A DNA stretch of 39,189 nucleotides from Planctomycetota bacterium. Its GTDB lineage: Bacteria; Planctomycetota; Phycisphaerae; Sedimentisphaerales; Anaerobacaceae. The position numbers were made by a program, and so were the translations under genes. Under the pieces are notes generated by a model. That model ran no database searches and was not told the origin of the DNA. It saw nothing but the letters and a program-made list of their open reading frames with translations. This document shows positions 1 through 8,349 of this stretch, in pieces; positions within the stretch are counted from its first letter, which is position 1, and the number at the start of each line of letters is the position of its first letter. The DNA is taken from positions 1-39,189 of the forward strand of contig JACNGQ010000149.1 of NCBI GenBank assembly GCA_014384025.1, given 5' to 3'.

Positions 1-62
1 CCAATTTAAGCCAAAACAAACCCAATTTAACCCAATTCAAAGCCAATTCAAACCCAATTTGG
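1..62. repeat. Degenerate CCAATT-rich tandem repeat at window edge
   Basis: CCAA(TT) recurs at positions 1, 11, 22, 32, 43 and 54, so units are spaced 10-11 bp with a 21-bp higher-order period (1, 22, 43), which equals three heptads. The array is probably cut by the window edge. It is non-coding by appearance. The following stretch to 302 is AT-rich and shows no convincing gene on either strand. Confidence 0.6.
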
Positions 63-302
63 CGAAAGGGAAAAAATGCTGGAGTTTACCCTCGATGTTA
101 GCTCACTTTCTTTTCTGTCGGGGGCTTTTGCGTGGATAAGGAATCTTAAAATGATATTAATAATGCTACTCGCGGATTTTACCACCCTTAAGGGTGCCAA
201 TTTTGGAATCTTATTAGAGCAGAAAAAAAGCCACAGGTCATTTCCTCCAATTTGGCCCATGGCTCTTAAAATCGAAAAGATGAAAAATAAAATTACAAAA
301 AG

Positions 303-2465
303 CTAATTTTCTAAGTTAGCTAATGCTTCCTTCAGTATCTTCGTCACCCGCTTCGTCTGGACTTCCAGAATCTGCTTCCCAAGCTCCGGACTGGCAAATT
401 TCCGCGGGTCCTTACCGCCGACCCCGACCGGCCAGCGGTCTTCGGACAACCTGTCCATCTGCACCAGCTCCGGCCGAAGAGCCATCACGAGCGAAGTCTC
501 ATTCATCGCCGCATGGTCAACCTGGATACCCATCCCCTGCTTATCGTATTCACTGCCCCAGCATACGAACGTCTCAAGCCCGAACTTCTCCTTCCAGTCG
601 GCTGCGTTACTTCTAAAAAAGCCGGTCGAAGGCCCATGCCCATGCGCAACTACGATACGAAAGCCCGCCCGCTTAAGCTGCTTTAATGTCGCCTCGATAA
701 TCGTCCTGAAAGTCTCCTCCGGCACCCAGTATGCACTGCCCGTAAGCTGGTGGTTCTTATATCGTTTGTCCTCCGACATACCCTCGCCGAGCGTGTCCAT
801 CCCGTACAGCTCTTTTCCGTCAACCTCTTCCATCCGGTCCGGCCCCAAAAAAAGCATCGGAAGAACTATCCCCCCCGCCTTCTGCGCAACGCCAATAAAA
901 AATCCATACGACTGCAATCCGTCCGAGCCGATAGGCAAATGCTCCCCGTGCCACTCCAGCGTCCCAAGCGGCAGATATGCAATCGGAGCCGCCGCAATCC
1001 GCTCGCGAAACTCCGCTGGCGTCAATTCCGCATACAATACCTTCTCACCAGGCTTCTCCGAAATCGAAACCGCACCCCCAGTCGCCTTCGATACCTCCTT
1101 ATCCTTGTCGGCAAACGGCAAAGTCTCCGGAACAACCTTTATCTGCGTCGTGAGCTTATACGGAATTCCTATCCCGCTGTCAAAAGTCAACTCGACAAAA
1201 AAGGCCGTCCAGCCTTTGTCCGGCTCAAGGACCTTTGCCAGATACGTCCCCATGCCCCGGCCGCGAGAACCGATATCAGTGCTCTTCCACGCCTTCCCGA
1301 TTGTCTCAAGACGAAAATCACGCGCATTCTCATTCGACGCCTGCCACAATTTTACGGCCTGCGGCTTTGTTTTCGTATTGACCTCTATCGCGCCGTCGTC
1401 CCGCACCTTCCAGCTAAACTCCGGCAGAGGCGCACCCCGCAATATGGCCGCATAAAACGCCAGCAGGCTCTCAATCGCATCCGAGTCGCCGAGACCGTGG
1501 TCGGTATTTGGAACGTATCGAAGATATTTCGGGCCTATAAGGTCGTGAAAATAAAACTGGGCCGAATCCGAAACAAAAAACTGGTCCCCGCTCGAATTTA
1601 TAAGATACTTTGGAATCGTATATCTATCGCGATAGTTATACGGATCGATAAATGTCCTAAGTTTCGCGCCGCCCGGCGTATCCAGCCGGCTGAAAACATC
1701 CAGGTCCTGATAATCCTTAATGGCATCGGAATAAAAACCGTACGCGCTGAAATGATGTTTCATCTGCTCGGCCATATTCAATACGTCAATGACCGCCGGA
1801 ATTATCGCAACGACCCGCTTATCGACCGCCGCCGTAAGCCAGGTTGTCCAGCCTCGCTTGGAACCACCGGATACCACAAACTCATGTATATGAAGTTTGT
1901 TATCCGTAACCGACGAGATATGGCTGTGAACCGTGTCCATCGCCCGCACGGCGCTTTTAACCATCGGCAAAAGCAGCGGCCACGTACTATCGCCCGTACT
2001 CATATATTTATCGAATGTGTAGGCAATTATCCCATCTTCAGACCGCCCCCCGCCGCCATCGGGAAATACCAGCGGCTCGTTCGGAACCATTTTCAGCTCC
2101 GCTACAACCGTTTTGCTCTTCAAGGCCATACCCGCTATCATAGAATCCGCCTTACTCGGGGCAGGGCTGCCGTTACTTCCACCCGTTATCCAGAGCAGCG
2201 CCTTATCGGAAGCTATCTGGTCCGGCATGACTATCGTCAACCAGTGTTTCCAGATAGTCCTGTCCACCTCGTCCCTGCTTCGCCACGCCTGCGAGGTCAT
2301 ATCCAGAACATAGGCCGTGTAACCTTCTCCTTTGATGGTGTTCACGACACTGTAGCTGTAGTTGTCATCCGGCGCTTTAACATAATCATCCAGCGGCGTG
2401 GCAACCGCAAACCGCCCCGCGACAAGAACCAGCAGTAAAACTATAAGGCTATATCTCGATTTCAT
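303..2465 (-). CDS. PhoPQ-activated pathogenicity-related protein fused to a creatininase-family domain
   Basis: The 720-residue protein starts with a signal peptide (about residues 1-22). Residues about 25-450 match the PhoPQ-activated pathogenicity-related (PqaA-type) alpha/beta-hydrolase family: GGSKRGW at 200-206 gives nucleophile Ser202, GDQFF lies at 293-297 and a TDHGLGD stretch near 321 could give the acid/His. Residues about 475-720 look like the creatininase/amidohydrolase family: LPLGTLEWHGEHLPIGSDG (498-516) with Glu504, His509 and Asp515 as likely metal ligands, AHGHGPS near 607, and HAAMNETS near 651 with Glu656. An exported two-activity enzyme is likely; the substrate is unknown. 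The sugar-isomerase-like gene lies 43-50 bp upstream in the same direction, so co-transcription is plausible. The long open frame on the opposite strand is a shadow. Family calls come from motifs; coupling of the activities is inference. Confidence 0.85.
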   Translation of the reverse strand: MKSRYSLIVLLLVLVAGRFAVATPLDDYVKAPDDNYSYSVVNTIKGEGYTAYVLDMTSQAWRSRDEVDRTIWKHWLTIVMPDQIASDKALLWITGGSNGSPAPSKADSMIAGMALKSKTVVAELKMVPNEPLVFPDGGGGRSEDGIIAYTFDKYMSTGDSTWPLLLPMVKSAVRAMDTVHSHISSVTDNKLHIHEFVVSGGSKRGWTTWLTAAVDKRVVAIIPAVIDVLNMAEQMKHHFSAYGFYSDAIKDYQDLDVFSRLDTPGGAKLRTFIDPYNYRDRYTIPKYLINSSGDQFFVSDSAQFYFHDLIGPKYLRYVPNTDHGLGDSDAIESLLAFYAAILRGAPLPEFSWKVRDDGAIEVNTKTKPQAVKLWQASNENARDFRLETIGKAWKSTDIGSRGRGMGTYLAKVLEPDKGWTAFFVELTFDSGIGIPYKLTTQIKVVPETLPFADKDKEVSKATGGAVSISEKPGEKVLYAELTPAEFRERIAAAPIAYLPLGTLEWHGEHLPIGSDGLQSYGFFIGVAQKAGGIVLPMLFLGPDRMEEVDGKELYGMDTLGEGMSEDKRYKNHQLTGSAYWVPEETFRTIIEATLKQLKRAGFRIVVAHGHGPSTGFFRSNAADWKEKFGLETFVCWGSEYDKQGMGIQVDHAAMNETSLVMALRPELVQMDRLSEDRWPVGVGGKDPRKFASPELGKQILEVQTKRVTKILKEALANLEN

Positions 2466-2514
2466 AATCTACCCTTTCGTTGTGTGCGGCCCGTAAGCCG
2501 TCCCAATGTCGTAT

Positions 2515-3408
2515 TTACACCATGGGCGGAAAAATACCGCGCAGGTATTCAGCGTCATACCGGCAGCTTTCCTCAACACCCAGCGGCATCTTCGTCCCTT
2601 CCATCACAAACCACCCGCGATATCCGATATCATCCATCGCCTCGCGCACCTTTACAAAATCAATCGAGCCCTTGCCGTACAAATCGTCGTAATCCTTTGC
2701 GTGAAACTCGCAGATGTGTTTGCCGAGCTGGCGTATCTCTTTATAAATGTCATAGCCCGCTTTATGGGAGTTCGCCACATCGTAATAGACTTTCACATTT
2801 TTGGAGCCGACACGCTCGATGATATCCATATGCTGGGCGGCACTGAGCCACGATTCGATAGCAAGATACACTCCGGCCTTTTCCGCTTTAGGAGCCACCC
2901 GTTTGAGCCGCTCGACAACAGCGTCGGTACCCTTTTTATCGTCCTTCAAATCACCATTGCCAAAAAACGCCAACAAAACAACGCTTACTCCCAGCGTTTT
3001 GCACACGTCGATACCATCGGCAACCCACTGCTCGGCGCGAGGGTCACTCTTGTAAGGAATGTTATTGAGCACACCCATCGCCAGTGACGCAATCTGTACA
3101 TTTTGCCTGAGCTGCTCATCAAGAAACTGTCTCTGCAAATCGGCATCGAACAACGGCAGGACATCTTCGGCACTTCCGAAATCCACCTGTACGCCGTCAA
3201 GCCCAATCCGCTTGGCCGCCTCGAGTGAGGCCGGGTTCGCCCTGTTTCCTATCGTCCAGTCGCAAACCGCAAGCTTGAAACCACGAGGTTTCTCTTTTCT
3301 CGCCCGGGCAAATGGCCTGCAAGAAGCAGCCACAGAAAGACCCGCCAGGGCCTTTGCCCCATTGACCAGCATCCGCCGCCGAGTTATTCCCGATTGTTTC
3401 ATTTGCAT
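2515..3408 (-). CDS. Tat-exported sugar phosphate isomerase/epimerase-like TIM barrel protein
   Basis: The protein has a twin-arginine signal (ITRRRMLVNGAKALAG) and then a xylose-isomerase-like TIM barrel (AP endonuclease 2-like superfamily). Diagnostic segments include FKLAVCDWTIG, IGLDGVQVDFG, VYLAIESWLS, VYYDVANSHKAG, ICEFHAKDYDDLYG and GWFVMEGTK; the Glu, Asp, His and Glu in these fit the usual metal-binding positions. The frame opens at a TTG at 3414, but the ATG at 3408 is preceded by AAGGA at a 9-nt spacing, so that start is preferred. The ribosome binding site overlaps the stop region of the upstream Gfo/Idh/MocA gene, so the two are probably translated from one message. Such pairs are common in planctomycete catabolic clusters; the substrate cannot be read from sequence. 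Confidence 0.85.
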   Translation of the reverse strand: MQMKQSGITRRRMLVNGAKALAGLSVAASCRPFARARKEKPRGFKLAVCDWTIGNRANPASLEAAKRIGLDGVQVDFGSAEDVLPLFDADLQRQFLDEQLRQNVQIASLAMGVLNNIPYKSDPRAEQWVADGIDVCKTLGVSVVLLAFFGNGDLKDDKKGTDAVVERLKRVAPKAEKAGVYLAIESWLSAAQHMDIIERVGSKNVKVYYDVANSHKAGYDIYKEIRQLGKHICEFHAKDYDDLYGKGSIDFVKVREAMDDIGYRGWFVMEGTKMPLGVEESCRYDAEYLRGIFPPMV

Positions 3409-3419
3409 ACTCAATTTCC

Positions 3420-4673
3420 TTATGCTTTCAAACCTTTGAGGTTGGCATCGAGTTTTTCAGGATTCTTAAGAAGCCGATTCCACGTAACCTTGCGTTTTGT
3501 GTATGCAGCGGTCCTGCCAAGAATCGTCACAAGATTACTGCGAACACTCGGTTCAACTGTCGGATTATCATATTTGCCCTGGACAATACTGTCATAGAAA
3601 GTTTTGATGTTCGTTACTGCGCCGTCCTTATAAATACCGGGGCTTTTGCCGCCGCGATAAAAATTCTCGCCGCGAATAATCACCTGTCCGCCGTATTCCG
3701 TCTCGAGAATACCCTTCGAACCGAACATGCGGTTCCTTATGCCCTCAGGCTGAGTGCCGTGACCTTCCATTTGCCTTGAGCTGAACGTGATACCAATGTT
3801 GTTAGGATACTCAAACACAAGCGTGAAGTGGTCGCTGCACGTTCCGACAGGACGAACCGTCCGGTCACCCGTTCCGACTGCATAAACAGGCTCTGAGTCC
3901 ATAATCCAGCTCATCACATCAAGCGTGTGAATATTCTGCTCGGTAATAATGTCACCTGATATTATCCTGTCCAGCCCCCATGCCCGCAACCGGTTCTCAG
4001 AATCATCCGGGGCTTTTCGCCATGTATCGTACATGCGCCCAAAAGGACAACCTGCGTGATATATCGCCTCGCCAAAAACGAAATCTCCTATTGCGCCATC
4101 GCGAACACGTTTGAGCGCTTCCATATAGAACTCATCGGCACGGGTCTGAAAGTCCACAAGAAAACACTTATTTTTACTCGACGCCTTCCTGCCGCTGTCG
4201 CCGATACTCTGACAGCCCGGCACGTCCACTGCGATTGGCTTGGCAACATATGTATGACAGCCAGCATCGACCGCCGCCGCGGCCTGCTCCGGATGAAAAT
4301 ATGGCGGGCTTTCGATTGCTACTGCATCCACATTTTCAAGGAGTCTGCGATAACCTGAAATGCCCGGATAACGCCGGGATTGCGGTACGCCAAATTTGCC
4401 GCCGCAATTATCAATTCTGTCCTGAAAATAATCCGCGACTCCAACGATATTGTATCCGCCATGGTCATTAAACAGACCGGTTATCCATGTCCCGCGACCT
4501 CCGCAGCCGATTATACCAAGGTTAACCTTCGAGTTGGCATTGAAACCGCGGACCTGCTCGGGTTTGACCACAGTAAACGACAGAGCCGCTGCTCCGGCCC
4601 CGGCAATGAACTTTCGGCGTGTAATCCGCTCTTTTTCCTTATTTACAACTGAAGCTTCTTGATTTTTCGACAT
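3420..4673 (-). CDS. Gfo/Idh/MocA family oxidoreductase, Tat-exported
   Basis: The 417-residue protein begins with a Tat signal (RITRRKFIAGAGAAALSF). A Rossmann fold follows (VNLGIIGCGGRGTWITG), and VAKPIAVD stands at the site of the family's EKP motif. The C-terminal part is the substrate-binding alpha/beta domain. GGAGG lies 8 nt before the start codon. This family uses NAD(P) to oxidise or reduce sugars and related substrates; periplasmic Tat-exported members are abundant in planctomycetes. It sits directly upstream of the TIM-barrel isomerase-like gene. A role in sugar or inositol-like catabolism is inference. Confidence 0.88.
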   Translation of the reverse strand: MSKNQEASVVNKEKERITRRKFIAGAGAAALSFTVVKPEQVRGFNANSKVNLGIIGCGGRGTWITGLFNDHGGYNIVGVADYFQDRIDNCGGKFGVPQSRRYPGISGYRRLLENVDAVAIESPPYFHPEQAAAAVDAGCHTYVAKPIAVDVPGCQSIGDSGRKASSKNKCFLVDFQTRADEFYMEALKRVRDGAIGDFVFGEAIYHAGCPFGRMYDTWRKAPDDSENRLRAWGLDRIISGDIITEQNIHTLDVMSWIMDSEPVYAVGTGDRTVRPVGTCSDHFTLVFEYPNNIGITFSSRQMEGHGTQPEGIRNRMFGSKGILETEYGGQVIIRGENFYRGGKSPGIYKDGAVTNIKTFYDSIVQGKYDNPTVEPSVRSNLVTILGRTAAYTKRKVTWNRLLKNPEKLDANLKGLKA

Positions 4674-4761
4674 CTCGTAGTCCTCCTTTCATAAGGGAAT
4701 ATGTCATAAGCAGCTTTAGCTCTTATGATTGTTTCGATTATCTTCAAAAAATCTCCGTCCC

Positions 4762-4794
4762 AATACAATGGAACATCTGGTGCTCCATTGTATT
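4762..4794. terminator. Perfect-looking 14-bp hairpin, possible terminator
   Basis: AATACAATGGAACA (4762-4775) pairs with TGCTCCATTGTATT (4781-4794), with one A-C mismatch and a 5-nt loop. It lies about 80 nt downstream of the stop of the minus-strand gene ending at 4872. On the minus strand a T6 run appears some 12 nt after the hairpin rather than directly after it, so intrinsic termination is uncertain; a plain palindromic repeat is the alternative. Nothing else is seen in the 4674-4871 gap. Confidence 0.45.
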
Positions 4795-4871
4795 CTTCGA
4801 ATGCAGATATGCAACCCTAATTCCGGTCCGTCGGAACTATCGAATGGACTTCAGCCCACTCAGCTCAGATA

Positions 4872-5783
4872 TTACTTCTTTTCTTTTTTGAAGTCTATAT
4901 CGAACGATGAACTGTCGGAAAGCTCGCCGTTTTCCAGTCCATAGATTGCAACTTTAATGGTGCTATCGTCAACCTTCGAATAAGTGATTCCTACATCCGT
5001 TGCCTCTCCATACTCATCAGTCATTTTGGTCTTGGAAATCGCCTTACCGTACTCGGCTTCCCATGTGGCCTTAGTTACCTGAGCCCGGCTGTCCACGCTG
5101 ATCTGTTTGCCTTGCTGCGCATCAAGGTCAAGATAAATAATTCCCAGCGACTCTCTTTCACCCATCTTGAAACTGCTGATCATTGCATGTCCCTTGACCG
5201 TCCATTGATAGGACAGCAGTATTTCCGTCCCATCATCCGTGGTGGCTTTCCACCGACCCACCATCCATGCAAGCCCCTGCTGCTCAACAATATCCTTGAG
5301 ACTCTCCTGGCCGGTTGATGCTTCCGTCTTCGAAAGCAAGGGCTCCATCTTCTTCTGTTTTTTAAAGTCTATATCGAACGACGAATTGTCAGAAAGCTCG
5401 CCGTTTTCCAGTCCATAGAATGCAACATTCATAGTGGAAGCATCGATCCTTGAAGAAACGACTCCTATATCTGTTGTCTGTCCATACTCATCGGTCATTT
5501 TAGTCTTAGTAATCGCCTTTCCGTCCTGCACTTCCCAGGTGGCCACGGTCGCTTGTCCCCGGCTGTCAACAGTTAACTGTCTGGCTTGCTGTTCATCTGC
5601 TACCAAATATATTATGCCTTGTGACAAGTTATCACCTACTTTTAAATTACTGACTATCGCATGTCCCTTGACTGCCCATCGATAGGTCAGCAATATTTCC
5701 TGTCCATCGTCCATCGTGGCTTTCCACTGCCCCACCATCCATGCAAGCCCTTCCTGCTCAACAATATCCTTGAGACTCTCCTG
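4872..5783 (-). repeat. Intragenic tandem duplication (two units, 474-nt offset)
   Basis: The unit from 5783 down to about 5346 is repeated from 5309 down to 4872. Similarity is visible at the nucleotide level, for example AGCTCGCCGTTTTCCAGTCC occurs in both copies, so the duplication is fairly recent or kept by conversion. Confidence 0.8.
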
Positions 5784-5852
5784 ACCTATTGCCATAGTCC
5801 CCATAGCAACCAACAAGATCATTACTACCAAGCTCTTAGTACACTTATTCAT
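4872..5852 (-). CDS. Secreted protein with two tandem copies of an unknown (lipocalin-like?) domain
   Basis: The frame opens at 5870, but that ATG lies just before AAAGGAG; the Met at 5852 (MNKCTKSLVV) has this ribosome binding site 7 nt upstream and begins a good signal peptide ending near AMAIG-like residues. The mature protein is two copies of one domain of about 145 residues, each starting QESLKDIVEQ and containing GLAWMVG-W-A, GHA, KTKMTDEYG and YGLENGELSD. The start repeats every 158 codons. The pattern of short beta strands recalls lipocalin-like/DUF1579-type domains, but no family is firmly recognised. It is separated by 139+ bp from its upstream neighbour and may be its own transcription unit. 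Confidence 0.75.
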   Translation of the reverse strand: MNKCTKSLVVMILLVAMGTMAIGQESLKDIVEQEGLAWMVGQWKATMDDGQEILLTYRWAVKGHAIVSNLKVGDNLSQGIIYLVADEQQARQLTVDSRGQATVATWEVQDGKAITKTKMTDEYGQTTDIGVVSSRIDASTMNVAFYGLENGELSDNSSFDIDFKKQKKMEPLLSKTEASTGQESLKDIVEQQGLAWMVGRWKATTDDGTEILLSYQWTVKGHAMISSFKMGERESLGIIYLDLDAQQGKQISVDSRAQVTKATWEAEYGKAISKTKMTDEYGEATDVGITYSKVDDSTIKVAIYGLENGELSDSSSFDIDFKKEKK

Positions 5853-6009
5853 CGTTACTTCTCCTTTCATGTTATTAAGATATTCACACGCTACAACTGT
5901 GCAGCGTTAACAACAGCATCATGTTTCACAAATATATTACAGCATATAATAAGATCCCACGAATGTCTGTGCTATTTTTACCTTTTTTCCGGGATCAGTT
6001 AATATGTAC

Positions 6010-8292
6010 TTATGATGTTCCAAGCTCCTTCAGAAGCCGCACCGCCGCTTTGACCATCATCTCGCCTCCACCGGGAGCAATCCGCGAGTTGACCGTCTCA
6101 TAACTGCCTTCGGCGAACGCCTTCTTTGTTGGTATGTAACCGGGAGCATCCTGGCATAACTCGATAACTAACGTGGTCGCAAACGGGCTGGCCCGCTTGA
6201 TGGCAAGACCCAAATCAACAAAAACCTCGCCCGGCAAACCGACCACCGCCACGTCACTGCTCAGCCGAAAAACCTGCACCTCAAGCCCGATTGTCTCGCC
6301 GGGTCGCATTTCGCGTGCCAAAATCTTGTAAGCCTCGACCTGTTCGAGAAACGACAGCTCACTGGTGCCGACTTTCTTTATGCTCTCACGTGCCCAGGCA
6401 ATCTTATCCGGCCCAAAATTCTGAAGAGGAACATGCACGGTTTCGCTCCGTACAGCAAGCGAAGGATCGGCAACATTCTCCATAGAGCTCGCTCCGGCTT
6501 TGACCGTTTGAGCTAAAGTTTTTCCGATGAAGTCCGTCTTGAGCCGCTCCTTCTTCGTTACATCGATATGGTTGATGTCACCGCATGTGCCCGTACCGAA
6601 CAACGAAACAAAATCATCGCCATAAACCTGCTGCAGGGACTGTTCTATATAAAAAGGATAATCGGCTGCATATTTGCTTCCACCGACAGTGTCGAGGTGA
6701 AGGGTGAAATTCACAAGCGCAGCACCGGGGCTGCCGTCCCCGGCCTTATTGAAAAACACAATCCCGACTTCCGGGTCGATTGGACCGGCGACCCGGACAA
6801 TGTCAGGATTCATAACGCCGGGATTAAACCGAACGGTTCCGTTTTTCATATGAAACCGCCGATTGAATGAAAGACCCTCCTGCCGGGCAACTCCAGCTTT
6901 TAACCGGACGGGCTTTGCTTTCGCATTTGCCTGAGATATTACCCTGACGATTTTCTTAACCAGTTCAGAGGAGTAATCTATCTTCTCGTATGGGTCCCTG
7001 CCGTGTTCAGCTACGGCAAGATCATGGAAGTGTTTCCTCAGAGCACCAAAGTAGAGCGGCCCCGTATGGCTATGCGTGGCGGCAATGAGAATATTCTCAG
7101 CCGGAATGCCGGTCTTTTTGGATGCTTTTTGACGAACACGCGATGAAACATCGAGCGACAAACCTATGATGTCACAGAAAACCAAAGCCCCGCTTGCCTC
7201 ACCCTGGCGAAGGACCATCGCTTTGGCTCGCAGCGGATTGGAGGTGCCTGTGCTAAGTCGCTCGCTAAAATATCCGCTCATTCTATAATTAACCGGCGGC
7301 GTTATATCAATCACCGCCAGACCTGCTGTCAATTCAGTATTAACAGAACGCTTACTCGAAGACGAAGTCTTCTGTCCGGTCAGTCCTTCCAGGAACAATC
7401 TGGTTTTTTTGGCCTGGACAAGAGTTTGTTCGGCGTCTCCCGGGTCAAGGCATTCTATGATGAGCGGGCCGCGCGTGAAACCTCCTTTTTTAAGGCGTGC
7501 AAAAACCGCAGGAAAGTCAACTTGCCCCGTTCCCGGCGTTATTGCGACATTCTTCGGGTGCTTGTAATCCTTGATACACATACCGACCACAAGCCCATCG
7601 ACAGTAGCTGCATCATCAACAGGATCGAGTTTCCCGTCTGAATAGTAATATATATTACCCGGATCGTACCATATACCAAAATTCCTGTGGCCGACCATTT
7701 CAATCGTCTTGCGGCACTGCGGCCCGGTGGCATTCAGCCCGCCGTGCGGCTTGATGCTGATACCTAAACCTTTCTCCTGGGCATAATCGCAGCACTCGGC
7801 AATGGCCTTGTAATATAACTTGAAGAGCTTCTCATTGCCTGTCCCGCCCATCAACAGATTCGTCGCCCCACAGGCGGCGCAGTTGTCGATGAGTTTCTTC
7901 ATACCCTCGATGCCAGCCTTAAGCGACTTATCCACCGGAATGCCGCCGCCATATATCGACGGAACCTTCAGGCCGCGTTTCTTCACCTCCTCGCCCACAC
8001 GCCGGGCTTCTTCAAGCGAAGTGTCAACCGAAATTACAAGCCCTCCCTTGGATTTGGTCGTCATCAGGCCGGCATACTTAAAACCCGCCTCTGCGATGGC
8101 ATCGAGCGCAATGCGGTAATCATAATTCGCCCAGGGACGAGTATAGCAGCCGATTTGCCAGCGGTCATCTCTCTCATTCGCCAGGGCCGATTCAATTGTT
8201 GTCGCGGTACACGAAGCTGCGAGGCCTGCGGCGCCAAGTTTTAATGTCCTGTCAAGGAAATCTCTGCGGCTCAGTTGGTCAAAAGAGTTCAT
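6010..8292 (-). CDS. Sugar isomerase-like TIM barrel fused to neutral/alkaline ceramidase-type domain
   Basis: The 760-residue protein has a Tat signal (LSRRDFLDRTLKLGAAGLA). Residues about 45-305 form a xylose-isomerase-like TIM barrel (GCYTRPW, GISIKPHGG, IWYDPGNI, CIKDYKH, GPLIIECLDPG). A Ser/Lys-rich linker (about 306-318) leads to a neutral/alkaline non-lysosomal ceramidase N-terminal-type domain (about 319-760): TAGLAVIDITPPV, ATHSHTGP at 405-412 matching the zinc-binding HTHSGP region, and LFGTGTCGDINHID. In planctomycetes the second domain is usually a stand-alone secreted protein and its substrate need not be ceramide. AAGGAG lies 9 nt before the start. The linker argues for a real fusion, not a sequencing artefact. 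Confidence 0.85.
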   Translation of the reverse strand: MNSFDQLSRRDFLDRTLKLGAAGLAASCTATTIESALANERDDRWQIGCYTRPWANYDYRIALDAIAEAGFKYAGLMTTKSKGGLVISVDTSLEEARRVGEEVKKRGLKVPSIYGGGIPVDKSLKAGIEGMKKLIDNCAACGATNLLMGGTGNEKLFKLYYKAIAECCDYAQEKGLGISIKPHGGLNATGPQCRKTIEMVGHRNFGIWYDPGNIYYYSDGKLDPVDDAATVDGLVVGMCIKDYKHPKNVAITPGTGQVDFPAVFARLKKGGFTRGPLIIECLDPGDAEQTLVQAKKTRLFLEGLTGQKTSSSSKRSVNTELTAGLAVIDITPPVNYRMSGYFSERLSTGTSNPLRAKAMVLRQGEASGALVFCDIIGLSLDVSSRVRQKASKKTGIPAENILIAATHSHTGPLYFGALRKHFHDLAVAEHGRDPYEKIDYSSELVKKIVRVISQANAKAKPVRLKAGVARQEGLSFNRRFHMKNGTVRFNPGVMNPDIVRVAGPIDPEVGIVFFNKAGDGSPGAALVNFTLHLDTVGGSKYAADYPFYIEQSLQQVYGDDFVSLFGTGTCGDINHIDVTKKERLKTDFIGKTLAQTVKAGASSMENVADPSLAVRSETVHVPLQNFGPDKIAWARESIKKVGTSELSFLEQVEAYKILAREMRPGETIGLEVQVFRLSSDVAVVGLPGEVFVDLGLAIKRASPFATTLVIELCQDAPGYIPTKKAFAEGSYETVNSRIAPGGGEMMVKAAVRLLKELGTS

Positions 8293-8349
8293 CAGTACTT
8301 TCTCCTTACTTTGTTATGCAAATTAGGCAAATCCAAAATAACACGAATT

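Noticed and set aside
750-2438. 562-codon open frame on the plus strand opposite the PhoPQ/creatininase fusion
   Set aside because: Its translation is rich in Arg and Pro with no motifs or signal, while the minus frame has two clear enzyme families; it is an antisense shadow.
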